The position numbers and the translations under genes are program-made. The notes beneath the pieces are model-generated. The model was not told where the DNA came from. It made no database searches and saw only the letters and a program-made list of their open reading frames with translations. Shown piece by piece: positions 14,530 to 23,543 of a stretch of DNA of 64,000 bases; positions within the stretch are counted from its first letter, which is position 1, and every line of letters starts with the position of its first letter. The stretch is from Homoserinimonas aerilata (GTDB taxonomy: Bacteria > Actinomycetota > Actinomycetes > Actinomycetales > Microbacteriaceae): contig NZ_VFOM01000001.1 of NCBI RefSeq assembly GCF_006716125.1, positions 558,001 through 622,000 of the forward strand, written 5' to 3'.

Positions 14530-15324
14530 ATGAGCATGGGCGAGATGGCGACGGCGACGGTACAGCTGCGGGGCGTGACGCTGGGGGAGGGCGCACCCAA
14601 GATCTGCGTGCCGCTCATCGACGCGACGGCCGACGCGTTGGCGGCCACCGCATCCGCTCTGCCCTTCGATGTGCTCGACCTGGTCGAGCTGCGCATCGAC
14701 TTCTTTGACGAGATCGGCGATGCCGACGCGGTGACGGATGCCCTCAGCAGGGTGCGCTCGGCGCTGCCCGATGGCGTGCCGGTGCTGTTCACGTTCCGTT
14801 CGCTGCGTGAGGGCGGGCAGCGAGAACTCGCCACAGGAGACTATGAGGCGCTCATCGCGCTCGCCGCCGATTCCGGCCTGGTCGATGCCGTCGACGTGGA
14901 GATGTTCACGCCGGCGGATGCGCTGGGCCGCATCGTTGCGCACGCGCACGACGCAGGCGTTCCGGTCGTCATGTCGTCGCACGACTTCGACGCCACCCCG
15001 CCGCGCGAGGAGATCGTGGGCAGGCTGCGCCGCCAGCAGGAGCTCGGCGCCGATGTTGTGAAGATCGCGGTCATGCCGCGCAGCCCGCGCGACGTGGTCA
15101 CGCTGCTGGATGCGACGGAGGAGTTCACCGCCACCGCTGCGCGCCCCGCCATCACCATGTCGATGGGGCCGCTCGGTGTTGCTTCGCGCGTCGCCGGCGA
15201 GGTCTTCGGCTCATGCCTGACGTTCGGCGCGGTCGGCACCGTGAGTGCGCCCGGTCAGCTGGCCGCAGCCGATCTGCGGGTGGCGCTCGATGTGCTGCAC
15301 GCGGCAGCCTCTTCCGACGGTTAG
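14530..15324 (+). CDS. aroD: 3-dehydroquinate dehydratase, type I
   Basis: This is a 264-residue class I enzyme that dehydrates 3-dehydroquinate to 3-dehydroshikimate in the shikimate pathway, through a Schiff base. His151 (in SSHDFDATPP) and Lys178 (in GADVVKIAVMP) are the catalytic base and Schiff-base lysine. The C-terminal loop has SMGPLGVASR and the substrate-binding PGQLA. Most actinobacteria carry the unrelated type II enzyme (AroQ), so a type I copy may serve catabolism (quinate) or be a second form. ATG 14530 is preferred to ATG 14512 because GGGAGG lies 5-6 bases upstream. It is convergent with the YchJ-like gene, and the stops overlap by 4 bases. Confidence 0.92.
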   Translation: MSMGEMATATVQLRGVTLGEGAPKICVPLIDATADALAATASALPFDVLDLVELRIDFFDEIGDADAVTDALSRVRSALPDGVPVLFTFRSLREGGQRELATGDYEALIALAADSGLVDAVDVEMFTPADALGRIVAHAHDAGVPVVMSSHDFDATPPREEIVGRLRRQQELGADVVKIAVMPRSPRDVVTLLDATEEFTATAARPAITMSMGPLGVASRVAGEVFGSCLTFGAVGTVSAPGQLAAADLRVALDVLHAAASSDG

Positions 15325-15704
15325 GCGCCGTCGACGTAGTACCAGCGGCCGTCGACCTTCGCGAAGTTGCTGGTCTCGTGCTGTTCGCCGGCTCCCGCAT
15401 CCGATCGGTAGTGCGCCGTGAATTCTACGGTTCCGCTGCTGTCGAGCATGCCGCCGCGCTCGGTGCCGTCGATGTCGAGCCGGTACCAGCGGATGCCCGG
15501 GTCGAGTTCGAGCGAGGTCGGCCTGGTCGACGGATGCCATGAGGCGAGCAGGTAGGCGGCGTCACCGACCGCGAATGCGGAGAAGCGGGAGCGCATGAGT
15601 CGCTCCGCTGTTGGCGCGTGCGCCTCACCGCGGTGGAGGCGCCCGCAGCAGTCGCCGTACGTGTCGCCGCTCAGGCAGGGGCAGCGGGCGGTGTCGGCGA
15701 TCAT
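15321..15704 (-). CDS. YchJ/UPF0225-family SEC-C motif protein
   Basis: This is a 127-residue protein of the UPF0225 (YchJ) family. The N-terminal SEC-C-like cysteine motif CPCLSGDTYGDCCG (Cys8, Cys10, Cys19, Cys20) should bind zinc. The rest is an NTF2-like domain with MRSRFSAFAVGDAAYLLASWHPSTRP and FTAHYR segments typical of the family. The function is unknown; the family is widespread and soluble. The start is ATG at 15704. It overlaps the aroD stop tail to tail. Confidence 0.88.
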   Translation of the reverse strand: MIADTARCPCLSGDTYGDCCGRLHRGEAHAPTAERLMRSRFSAFAVGDAAYLLASWHPSTRPTSLELDPGIRWYRLDIDGTERGGMLDSSGTVEFTAHYRSDAGAGEQHETSNFAKVDGRWYYVDGA

Positions 15705-15757
15705 GCGACCATTCTGCCCTGCGCGCAAGCTGCAGGCGCGGCGCCGAGTGGGACGCG

Positions 15758-16342
15758 CTAGATGCGCGAATGCTCCCCGAGCGAGTGCCACGTGCGGTTG
15801 TGGTAGACGAGCGGGTCGGCGTCGCTGAGGTCGTCGGGCACGCTGGCCTCGAGCGCGTGCACGGCGACGACGGTCGAGTTGCCGGCCTCCATGCGCGAGA
15901 CGACGCGACCGCGGATCCAGGTGTCTGAGGCGGTGAAGTACGGCTCGCCGCTCGGCAGGGTGTCCCAGATGGTGGTGTCGGCGAAGCGGTCGATGTCGCT
16001 TGTGGCGCACAGTGTGGCGATGTCGAGCTGCTCGGCGCCGAGGAGGTGAACGACGACGGTGTCGGCGGCGAGGATGGTGGGGGCGCTCGACGACTGCGAT
16101 GACACCGAGAAGACGAGCAGCGGCGGCTCGGCGCTCACCGAGAACACGGAGGTCGCGGTCAGCCCGACGGGCCCGTCTCCTGCGTCGGCCGTGATCACGG
16201 CGACGCCGGCGGGGTGGTTGCGGAACACGGTCTTGAATTCGCTGGCGGTGAGGCCTTCGAAGCGGTGGCGCGCATCCTGAGGCTCTTCGATGCTGTCGTC
16301 GATCCGCTGGCCTTGCGGCTGCAGTGCTGCGCTCGTGCTCAT
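15758..16342 (-). CDS. Flavin reductase-family (FMN-binding split barrel) protein
   Basis: This is a 194-residue flavin reductase-like protein, the type that supplies reduced FMN/FAD to monooxygenases. From residue 30 on, FKTVFRNHPAGVAVITADAG and GLTATSVFSVSAEPPLLVFSV match the flavin-binding split barrel; VHALEASVPDDLSDADPLVYHNRTWHSL is the typical C-terminal block. The first 25 residues are a polar extension. ATG at 16342 follows GGAAGG. No partner oxygenase is adjacent, so the substrate flavin and client are unknown. Confidence 0.87.
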   Translation of the reverse strand: MSTSAALQPQGQRIDDSIEEPQDARHRFEGLTASEFKTVFRNHPAGVAVITADAGDGPVGLTATSVFSVSAEPPLLVFSVSSQSSSAPTILAADTVVVHLLGAEQLDIATLCATSDIDRFADTTIWDTLPSGEPYFTASDTWIRGRVVSRMEAGNSTVVAVHALEASVPDDLSDADPLVYHNRTWHSLGEHSRI

Positions 16343-16487
16343 CGGCTGCCTTCCTCGTGCTGGGTGCCCGCGCCGTCTCCTGTGCGGTGGATGCAACTCT
16401 CCGCTCGGGAGCCGTATTCCGCAAAGTTTGTTGCGCACTGTGACGGTGAGACGGCAATCAAACGGGCCGCGATAGGAGGGGCCGTGA

Positions 16488-17486
16488 TCAGAGCAGCCCT
16501 TCGCGCGAGCCGGAGACCCAGGCTGCTTCGGCCGACCTCGAGCCGGCGGCGCGGGCGGCGACCCCGTCGAGGGCGTCCATGTCGGTGTCGTCGAGCTGCA
16601 GCTGCTGGGAGCGCAGATTGCGCAGGAGGTGCTCGATGCTGCGCGTGCCGGGGATGACCGAGAGTTCGACCCCGATGCGGCGCGCTCTCTCGCGCAGCCA
16701 GGCCAGCGCGACCTCCTCTGTCGTGCCGGAGCGCTTCTCGGCGACAGCCGTCACCTCGCGGGCGAGGGCCATGTTGGCGGGCAGGTTCTCGGGCCAGAAG
16801 CGCGGAAAGGTGCGGCGCAGGTCGGTGCCGACGACGGATGCGTCGAAACCATCGGTCAGCAGGCCGCGCGAGAGCGGAGAGAAGGCGACGAAGGTGACGC
16901 CCAGCTCGGCGGCGGCCGGGGCGACGTAGGTCTCGACGTCGCGGCTGAGCAGGTTCCATTCCGATTGCACGGCGGCGATCGGATGCACGGCGTGGGCTCG
17001 TCGCAGCTCCTCGCCGGTGGCCTCAGAGAGCCCGATGTGCAGCACCTTGCCGGCCTGCACGAGTTCGGCGAGCGCACCCACGGTCTCCTCGATGGGGATG
17101 GCCGGGTCGACCCTGTGCTGGTAGTACAGGTCGAGGTGCTCGGTTCCGAGCCGGGCGAGGCTCAGCTCCACCTGCTGGTGGATGTATTCGCGATCACCGC
17201 GGATGCCTCGCTTGCCGTCGGCGCCGCGAATGATTCCGACCTTGCTGGCGAGGGTTATGGCGTCGCGCCCGCGTTCGGCGATGAAGCGGCCGATGATGGT
17301 CTCGCTGCGGCCGTCGCCGTAGATGTTGGCGGTGTCGATGTGGGTGATTCCGGCGTCGACTGCGGCGCGCAGTACGGCGAGCCCGGATGCGTCGTCGATG
17401 GCCCCGTAGGCGTCGCTGAGCGACATGGCGCCGTAGCCGACAGCGTCGAGCTCGAGGCGGGCTCCCGCCTCTGTCTGTGCCGGCAT
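16488..17486 (-). CDS. Aldo/keto reductase
   Basis: This is a 332-residue NADPH-dependent TIM-barrel oxidoreductase. The catalytic tetrad is visible: Asp51 and Tyr56 (HIDTANIYGDGRSE), Lys82 (LASKVGI) and His124 (LYYQHRVD). The C-terminal SVIPGTRSIEHLLRN contacts the cofactor. It belongs to the pyridoxal reductase/IolS-like group; the carbonyl substrate cannot be deduced. Its ATG overlaps the stop of the upstream small membrane gene (TGATG), so the two are co-translated. Confidence 0.92.
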   Translation of the reverse strand: MPAQTEAGARLELDAVGYGAMSLSDAYGAIDDASGLAVLRAAVDAGITHIDTANIYGDGRSETIIGRFIAERGRDAITLASKVGIIRGADGKRGIRGDREYIHQQVELSLARLGTEHLDLYYQHRVDPAIPIEETVGALAELVQAGKVLHIGLSEATGEELRRAHAVHPIAAVQSEWNLLSRDVETYVAPAAAELGVTFVAFSPLSRGLLTDGFDASVVGTDLRRTFPRFWPENLPANMALAREVTAVAEKRSGTTEEVALAWLRERARRIGVELSVIPGTRSIEHLLRNLRSQQLQLDDTDMDALDGVAARAAGSRSAEAAWVSGSREGLL

Positions 17487-17827
17487 CAGGCCTTGGGCTT
17501 CTTGGGTCGGGTGGTTGAGGGTGCGGCGGGCGGCTCCTCGTCGGGCTTCGTCGTGGCTGGCGGCACGATGTCTTCCGCCCCGACGGGCGGCGCAGGCGGC
17601 GTGAGATCTGCTGGCGGCGCGGGCTGCGCCGCCAGCGCGGCGGGCAGGCGCACGTCGTCGTTCTTGTTCACGTAGATCTGTGCCGCCCTGGTCGCGACCA
17701 GCAGGAAGCGTACGAGCAGGAAGACGAGCCCCGCGACCACCGCGAATGCGATGAAGGCGATGAAGAGTTGCAGCACGATGGCGCCTGTTGCGAGGAAGCC
17801 GTGGCCGAAGCCGAATCCGTAGCCCAT
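17486..17827 (-). CDS. Small membrane protein with proline-rich tail, unknown
   Basis: This is a 113-residue protein. A Gly/Phe-rich N-terminus (MGYGFGFGHGF) leads into one long hydrophobic stretch at residues 13-47, probably one helix or a hairpin. The hydrophilic C-terminal half is rich in Pro, Ala, Thr and Lys (PPAPPVGAEDIVPPATTKPD), likely cytoplasmic or surface exposed and disordered. No family is recognised. It is tightly packed between another small membrane gene (2-base gap) and the aldo/keto reductase (1-base overlap), forming a three-gene operon. Confidence 0.7.
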   Translation of the reverse strand: MGYGFGFGHGFLATGAIVLQLFIAFIAFAVVAGLVFLLVRFLLVATRAAQIYVNKNDDVRLPAALAAQPAPPADLTPPAPPVGAEDIVPPATTKPDEEPPAAPSTTRPKKPKA

Positions 17828-17829
17828 GA

Positions 17830-18027
17830 TCAGTATTCTCCGAGTTCGTTTTCGCGTTCCTGTGTGTTTTTGATGACTGTTCCTGCGGCGATGGCGACGG
17901 TGAGTCCCCAGCTGATCCACATGAGTATGAGGCGCCAGTCGCGCGGCCCGCGCGCGGTGGCCTGCACTGTGCCGAGCCCGCCGAAGATGGCGCTGAGCAT
18001 GGTGCTGCTGAAGATGAACTTGCGCAT
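17830..18027 (-). CDS. Small membrane protein, unknown
   Basis: This is a 65-residue protein with two hydrophobic segments (residues 4-22 and 32-52) separated by a basic loop (ATARGPRDWR), and an acidic end. It is the first gene of the small operon leading to the aldo/keto reductase. No family is recognised. It is supported by the tight spacing to the next gene (2 bases) and by its clear membrane profile. It is divergent from the TetR gene, about 140 bases away. Confidence 0.6.
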   Translation of the reverse strand: MRKFIFSSTMLSAIFGGLGTVQATARGPRDWRLILMWISWGLTVAIAAGTVIKNTQERENELGEY

Positions 18028-18121
18028 TGTCGTCTCCCGGGTGTGCCTGCTGTACGGTCGGCTTCCACGCTACTCGTTCGCCGGAACATCCGGCTGGGAG
18101 CTTCAAGAATGCTGGGAATCC

Positions 18122-18162
18122 TGACCGATCGGTCAATCTCTGACCGATCGGTCAGTTACGCT
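18122..18162 (+). promoter_or_regulatory. Two TetR operators and -10 box of the MMPL regulator
   Basis: The perfect 14-base palindrome TGACCGATCGGTCA occurs twice, at 18122-18135 and 18141-18154, 19 bases centre to centre. TACGCT at 18157-18162 is a TANNNT -10 box ending 6 bases before the TetR start, so the gene is probably leaderless and the operators cover the -35 region. Two dimers could bind side by side. Confidence 0.85.
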
Positions 18163-18168
18163 GATTCC

Positions 18169-18720
18169 ATGTCCAGCGCATCCGATCTCCAGGCGATAGC
18201 ACTCGCCGAGTTCGCCACAGCCGGATACACGGGCACCTCGATCGCGCGCATCGCCGAGATCGCGGGCCTCTCCAAGTCGAGCGTGCTGTATCACTACGCC
18301 AGCAAGGAGCTGCTGCTCGAAGCCGCAGTGACCCCCGCGATCGAACGCATGGCCGTCATCCTCGACTCTGTCGCAGGGCGTCCTCTCAGCCGGGCTCGTC
18401 GCCGCGCCTTCATCGAGGAGTTCGTCGACTTCCTGCTGCAGTACCGGCTCGAGGTGCACCTGTTCATCAACCAGGCGAAGTCGCTTGAGGATGTTCCGGT
18501 AATGGTGAGCGCATCCCAGCTCGTCGGGCGCATTGCCGCGTTCTTCCACACCTCCGCGACCAGCACCGTGGATCACATGCGCTTCGGTATCGCCCTCGGC
18601 GGTGCCGCCTACCTGCTCGTGTCGGGCTTCGAACTCGACACCGACCCCCTGCCGATCGATGAGACCAGGGCCGCTCTCATCACCGTCATGACAGAACTGC
18701 TCGACCCCATCTCGGAATAG
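18169..18720 (+). CDS. TetR-family regulator of the MMPL exporter
   Basis: This is a 183-residue TetR repressor. The HTH is at residues 8-50 (YTGTSIARIAEIAGLSKSSVLYHYASKELLLEAA); the rest is the ligand-binding domain. ATG 18169 directly follows the twin operator and -10 box; an upstream in-frame start would put the operator inside the gene. It lies 34 bases upstream of the MMPL transporter on the same strand, so it should repress its own operon and be released by an exported lipid, dye or drug. No separate promoter is evident before the transporter. Confidence 0.9.
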   Translation: MSSASDLQAIALAEFATAGYTGTSIARIAEIAGLSKSSVLYHYASKELLLEAAVTPAIERMAVILDSVAGRPLSRARRRAFIEEFVDFLLQYRLEVHLFINQAKSLEDVPVMVSASQLVGRIAAFFHTSATSTVDHMRFGIALGGAAYLLVSGFELDTDPLPIDETRAALITVMTELLDPISE

Positions 18721-18754
18721 CACTCACCCGGACCCCTCTCACTGGAGTACACCT

Positions 18755-21697
18755 GTGGCCACCCTGCTCTACCGCCTCGGCCGGTTCTCGTACCGGCGCG
18801 CCTGGACCGTCATCGCGGCCTGGGCGGTCATCCTGCTCGCCATCCTGGGCGGCGGCTTCGCGCTCGGCGGCAACATGCAGGAGTCGTTCGCGATCCCCGG
18901 CACCGAGTCTCAGGAGGCGCTCGATCACCTCGAGGCGGTGTTCCCGCAGGTTGCGGGTGCGAGCGCGCAGGCCGTCGTGGTGGCCCCGGATGGCACATCC
19001 GTCGCCGATGAGGCGAACAGGGCGGCGATCGACGAGATGGTGGCCGAGATCGGCAGGCTCGGTTTCGTCGACAGCGTCATGGGCCCGTTCGACGAGTATG
19101 CGGGTGAGGCCGTCTCGGATGACAAGGGCACGGCGCGCATCCAGGTGCAGTTCGACGGCAGCTCGGCAGAGGTGACGGATGCAATGCTCGCCGAGCTGAC
19201 CGCGACGGCCGAGATCGGCGAGGACGCCGGCATGCAGGTCGAGTTCGGCGGTCAGGTCTTCCAGCAGAGCAGCTTCGGCGTCACGATCGTGGAGGTCTTC
19301 GGCGTCGTCTTCGCCGCGGTCGTGCTGCTCATCACCTTCGGCTCGCTGATGGCCGCCGGCATGCCGCTGCTGAGTGCCCTCATCGGTGTCGGCATCACGA
19401 TCGGCGGCATCCTGCTCGCCTCAGAGGTGACGACGGTGTCGAACTCGGCGCCCCTGCTCGCCCTCATGATCGGTCTGGCTGTCGGTATCGACTACGCCCT
19501 GTTCATCCTGTCGCGCCACAGGACCCAGCTGGCTCTCGGTGACGACCCGGAGGAGTCGGCGGGCATGGCCGTCGGCACCGCGGGCAGCGCCGTCGTGTTC
19601 GCCGGTGTCACCGTGATCATCGCGCTGCTCGGCCTGCTCGTGGTGAACATCCCGTTCCTCAGCATCATGGGCATCGGCGCCGCCTTCGCCGTGCTGGTGG
19701 CGATCGGCGTCGCAGTGACCCTGTTGCCGGCGCTTCTCGGGCTGGCGGGCGCACGGCTCGCGCCCAAGCCCGGCTCGCGCTCGCACCGCCGCGCCAACGC
19801 GCTGAACGACCCGAACGCGAAGCCGTCGATGGGGCTGCGCTGGGTGCGCGGCGTCATGAAGGTTCCGGTGCTGGCGACCGTCGGCGTCGTCGGCCTTCTC
19901 GGGGTGCTCGCGGTGCCGGCGTTGAGTCTCGAACTGAACCTGCCCGACAACGGCGCGGAGGCGGCCGACAGCACGCAGCGCAAGGCCTACGACCTGATTG
20001 CGGACGGTTTCGGCCCCGGCTTCAACGGCCCGCTGATCGTGTCGATCGACATCACCCAGACGACCGATGTGCTCGACGACCTCGAGGGCATCGCCGATGA
20101 GCTGCGCGGCCTCGACGATGTCGCGTACGTCAGCCAGGGCATCCCCGACGCGACTCTCGACACGGCCATCGTGCAGGTGACGCCGTCGGGCGAGCCCTCC
20201 GCCACCAGTACCAAGGAGCTCGTTCAGGCCATCCGCGATCTGGCCCCGCAGCTCGAGCGCGAATACGGCACCGCGGTGTCGGTGACGGGCTTCACCGCGA
20301 TCGGCATCGACATCTCGCAGCGCCTCACCGACGCGCTCATCCCGTTCGCGCTCATCGTGGTCGGGCTGTCGATCGTGCTGCTCATGATCGTGTTCCGTTC
20401 CGTTCTGGTGCCCATCAAGGCGGCGCTGGGCTTCCTGCTGTCGGTGTTCGCGGCGCTCGGCGTCACGGTCGCGGTGTTCCAGTGGGGGTGGGGTGCCGAG
20501 CTCATCCATGTCGACCATCTGGGCCCCATCCTGAGCTTCATGCCCATCCTGGTGATGGCGGTGCTGTTCGGCCTGGCCATGGACTACGAGGTGTTCCTCG
20601 TCTCGGGTATGCGCGAGGAGTTCGTGCACACGGGCAATGCGCGGCGTGCCGTCGAGCGCGGTTTCGCCGGGGGAGCCCGTGTGGTGACCGCCGCGGCCCT
20701 CATCATGTTCTTCGTCTTCTTCGCCTTCGTGCCCGAGGGCGCGGGAATGATCAAACCGATTGCGCTCGGACTCGCGACGGGCATCGCCTTCGACGCCTTC
20801 CTGGTACGCATGACGCTCGTTCCCGCCGTCATGACGCTGCTCGGGCGCAGGGCCTGGTGGCTCCCCGCCTGGCTGGCGCGCATCCTGCCGCACGCCGATA
20901 TCGAGGGCGTTCACCTGCGCGACCACCGTGACGCGATCGAGTGGACCCGCACCCAGGGTGACGCCGCGATCAGCGCCGAGAGCCTCGTGGTCGGGGTCGA
21001 CAGCACGACCGTCGGGCCGTTCCAGCTGAGCGTGCCGCGCGGAGCCGTCGTGCTCGCGAGCGGCGACCCCGCAGCGCGCCGGATGCTCGCAGCAACACTC
21101 GCAGGCAGAATCGCGCCGGTCTCGGGTCGCGCGCAGGTGCTGGGGCATCCGCTGCCCTCCGAGGCGCCGAGCGTCTCGCGGATCGTGGCGATGGCGGATG
21201 CCGCGGGTGCCGACGACGGCGACCTCGCGGTCACCTTCGGCCAGCTGCTGCGTGAGCGCATCACCGTGACCGTGCCCTGGTATCGGGCGACGTCGGTGCG
21301 GCGCACGGCTCGCCGCTGGGCGTCGCGCGCCGGCGACACGGTCACCTCCTCGCGCCTCTCCGCCGACTCGGTGGTGCGGCAGCTGCCGCAACTGGAGCGC
21401 GGGATCGCGCTGTCGACCGTCGCCATCGCGGAGGGCACCCCCATCGTCATGCTCGACCTGTTCGACGCATTCGCCGACGCGGGCGACGAGGCCGCATTCG
21501 TGGCCGCCGTCAGCAGGCTCGCGCCGAGCTCCACAACGATCGTCATCGGAACACCCATCCCGCTGCGCGGCCTGGGCGAGCTGCAGGCGGGTGGCCGCCA
21601 CATCGTGCCGATCGACCTCTACGGCACCGCATCCGAGCCCTCAGCGGCTGACGATGCCGCCCATACCGACACCGACAGAACGGACGTGCTCGCATGA
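18755..21697 (+). CDS. MMPL-family RND exporter with fused degenerate ABC ATPase domain
   Basis: This is a 980-residue protein. Residues 1-720 form a two-repeat MMPL/RND exporter: TM1 near 18-38, a periplasmic loop at 45-165, five helices at 175-340 with GLAVGIDYALFILSRHR, a second loop, and a second bundle at 525-700 with GLAMDYEVFLVSGMREE. The paired Asp-Tyr sites are the proton relay. Residues 735-955 resemble an ABC nucleotide-binding domain (PFQLSVPRGAVVLASGD, then GRIAPVSGRAQVLGHPLP and VMLDLFDAF). However, Walker A is GDPAARRM, the signature is LPQLERG and Walker B lacks the Glu, so it cannot hydrolyse ATP conventionally. The GTG start follows GGAG, and the stop overlaps the YhgE/Pip gene. 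Confidence 0.9.
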   Translation: MATLLYRLGRFSYRRAWTVIAAWAVILLAILGGGFALGGNMQESFAIPGTESQEALDHLEAVFPQVAGASAQAVVVAPDGTSVADEANRAAIDEMVAEIGRLGFVDSVMGPFDEYAGEAVSDDKGTARIQVQFDGSSAEVTDAMLAELTATAEIGEDAGMQVEFGGQVFQQSSFGVTIVEVFGVVFAAVVLLITFGSLMAAGMPLLSALIGVGITIGGILLASEVTTVSNSAPLLALMIGLAVGIDYALFILSRHRTQLALGDDPEESAGMAVGTAGSAVVFAGVTVIIALLGLLVVNIPFLSIMGIGAAFAVLVAIGVAVTLLPALLGLAGARLAPKPGSRSHRRANALNDPNAKPSMGLRWVRGVMKVPVLATVGVVGLLGVLAVPALSLELNLPDNGAEAADSTQRKAYDLIADGFGPGFNGPLIVSIDITQTTDVLDDLEGIADELRGLDDVAYVSQGIPDATLDTAIVQVTPSGEPSATSTKELVQAIRDLAPQLEREYGTAVSVTGFTAIGIDISQRLTDALIPFALIVVGLSIVLLMIVFRSVLVPIKAALGFLLSVFAALGVTVAVFQWGWGAELIHVDHLGPILSFMPILVMAVLFGLAMDYEVFLVSGMREEFVHTGNARRAVERGFAGGARVVTAAALIMFFVFFAFVPEGAGMIKPIALGLATGIAFDAFLVRMTLVPAVMTLLGRRAWWLPAWLARILPHADIEGVHLRDHRDAIEWTRTQGDAAISAESLVVGVDSTTVGPFQLSVPRGAVVLASGDPAARRMLAATLAGRIAPVSGRAQVLGHPLPSEAPSVSRIVAMADAAGADDGDLAVTFGQLLRERITVTVPWYRATSVRRTARRWASRAGDTVTSSRLSADSVVRQLPQLERGIALSTVAIAEGTPIVMLDLFDAFADAGDEAAFVAAVSRLAPSSTTIVIGTPIPLRGLGELQAGGRHIVPIDLYGTASEPSAADDAAHTDTDRTDVLA

Positions 21698-23523
21698 ACC
21701 GCCTCCGCACCTCCATCGCCTCCCGCGGCGGGCTGAAGGCCGTCGTGATCGCGGCCGTCGTGCTCGTGCCGCTCGCCTTCGCCGGTCTCATCGTGGCCGC
21801 TGTGGCGAACGCCGACACGGCCACGAGCCGCATCCCGGCGGCGCTCGTCAACAACGACGAACTCCTCTACCAGACCGCCGAGGACGGCACCGAGACACCG
21901 TTCTTCGCCGGCCGCGGGCTCGTCACAGAACTGACCGGCGCCGACGACGGATTCGACTGGGTCATCACCAACTCGGATGCGGCAGAGAAGGCGCTCGCCG
22001 CGGGCGACGTCTACGCGGTCGTCACGATCCCCAAGAACTTCTCGAAGGCACTGTCGTCGCTGCAGGGCGACGATCCGCAGGCTGCCGAGATCAGCATCCG
22101 CACCGACGACTCACACAGCTACCTCACCGGTGAGCTCTCGGGGGCGCTCGGCGACACCATGGCGGCCACGTTCGGCAAGAACGTCACCGAGCAGTTCGTC
22201 TCCGGCCTGTACTCGGGCCTCGGCGATCTGGGCGGCTCGCTCGGCACCGCCGCAGACGGCGCAGACAAGCTCTCCGATGGCGCGACCTCGCTCGGAGGCG
22301 GGCTCACGCAGCTCTCCGACGGGCTGGCTGCCTCGCAGTCGGGTGCCACAAAGCTGTCGAGCGGCGTGAACCAGTACACGGGCGGCGTCGACTCCCTGAG
22401 TTCGGGCCTCGCCCAGCTCAACCAGGGCGCCGGCGGGCTCACCGCCCTCTCCGGCGGGGTCGCCCAGTACACGGGTGGTGTGTCGCAGTTGAGCGCGGCG
22501 CTCTCGGCCGAGATGGCCAAGCCTGTTCCCGACCTCGCCACGATCGGGTACCTGACTCAGCAACTGAGCGGGGCCGCGGCCGGGGGCACAGCCCTCAGCC
22601 AGCAGGCATCCGGCGCCATCGCCGGCATCCAGGGCGGAATCTCGCAGAGCGCATCCGGGGCAGCTCAGCTCGCCGCGGGCTCGGCCGGTCTGCGGTCCGG
22701 TGCGAGCCAGCTCGCGGGCGGGCTCGGCCAGCTGCAGGAGGGTGCCTCGGGCGCTGCCGGCGGCGCGGGCGAGCTGGCCTCAGGGGCTGGCGAGCTGGCA
22801 TCCGGCCTGCGCAGCGGCGCAGAGCAGGTTCCCGCGGTCGACACGGGGGCGGCGGATGCGACGGCGAAGGTCATCGCCGAGCCGGTTCTCGTCACGAGCG
22901 ACCGCGACAACCGCATCGCCGATCTCGGGGTGGGGGTCTCCTCCTTCTTCGTGCCCCTCGGGCTGTGGCTGGGCGCGTTCGCGGTGTTCCTCGTGATGCG
23001 CCCCGTCTCGTGGCGGGCGCTGACCTCCACGGCCACGCACGGGCGCCTCCTTGCGGCGGCATTCGCGAAGGCCGCCGCGGTGACCGTCGGCCAGGCGCTG
23101 CTGCTCGTCGGTCTGCTGCATCTCACGCTCGGCGTCGCCTGGTCTGCGCTGCCCGCAACGCTCGGCTTCGCCGTGCTCATGGCACTCGCGTTCACGGCGA
23201 TCCACCAGCTGCTCGCGGTGGCGTTCGGTCGTGCCGGCCTCGTCGTCTCGCTGCTGCTGTTGGCGCTGCAGGCGACCACGACGGGCGGCATCTACCCGAT
23301 CCAGCTGGTGTCAGAGTCGCTGCAGTGGCTCAACCCTCTGCTGCCGCTCGGCTACGGGGTCTCGGGAATGCAGGCCATCGTGGCGGGCGGCGCCCCCTCC
23401 GTGGCCGTCGGCTCGGCATTCGCGCTGCTCGGCTTCGGCCTGCTGGCTGCTCTGCTCGGCTACGCGTCGCTGCGGCGGATTCGTCGCATCCGGTCACTGG
23501 CCATGCTCCCGGCCACCGCATAG
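21694..23523 (+). CDS. YhgE/Pip-family membrane protein
   Basis: This is a 609-residue protein of the YhgE/Pip family, related to ABC-2-type permeases and the type VII-associated EsaA/phage-receptor proteins. One N-terminal helix (residues 14-38) precedes a large extracellular region. Residues 185-385 of that region consist of imperfect short repeats rich in Ser, Gly, Leu and Gln (such as LSDGATSLGGGLTQLSDGL), predicted to form long coiled helices. Five or six helices at the C-terminus (residues 410-600) follow, with PYGVSGMQ-like LLPLGYGVSGMQAIV typical of the family. ATG overlaps the MMPL stop (ATGA), so the two are made together and probably form one export or wall-associated complex. Confidence 0.9.
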   Translation: MNRLRTSIASRGGLKAVVIAAVVLVPLAFAGLIVAAVANADTATSRIPAALVNNDELLYQTAEDGTETPFFAGRGLVTELTGADDGFDWVITNSDAAEKALAAGDVYAVVTIPKNFSKALSSLQGDDPQAAEISIRTDDSHSYLTGELSGALGDTMAATFGKNVTEQFVSGLYSGLGDLGGSLGTAADGADKLSDGATSLGGGLTQLSDGLAASQSGATKLSSGVNQYTGGVDSLSSGLAQLNQGAGGLTALSGGVAQYTGGVSQLSAALSAEMAKPVPDLATIGYLTQQLSGAAAGGTALSQQASGAIAGIQGGISQSASGAAQLAAGSAGLRSGASQLAGGLGQLQEGASGAAGGAGELASGAGELASGLRSGAEQVPAVDTGAADATAKVIAEPVLVTSDRDNRIADLGVGVSSFFVPLGLWLGAFAVFLVMRPVSWRALTSTATHGRLLAAAFAKAAAVTVGQALLLVGLLHLTLGVAWSALPATLGFAVLMALAFTAIHQLLAVAFGRAGLVVSLLLLALQATTTGGIYPIQLVSESLQWLNPLLPLGYGVSGMQAIVAGGAPSVAVGSAFALLGFGLLAALLGYASLRRIRRIRSLAMLPATA

Positions 23524-23543
23524 CGGTCGGCCTCGGAACGACG

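Noticed and set aside
19421..21601. 726-codon minus-strand frame opposite the MMPL exporter
   Set aside because: Shadow of the exporter; no domain recognised and highly charged throughout.
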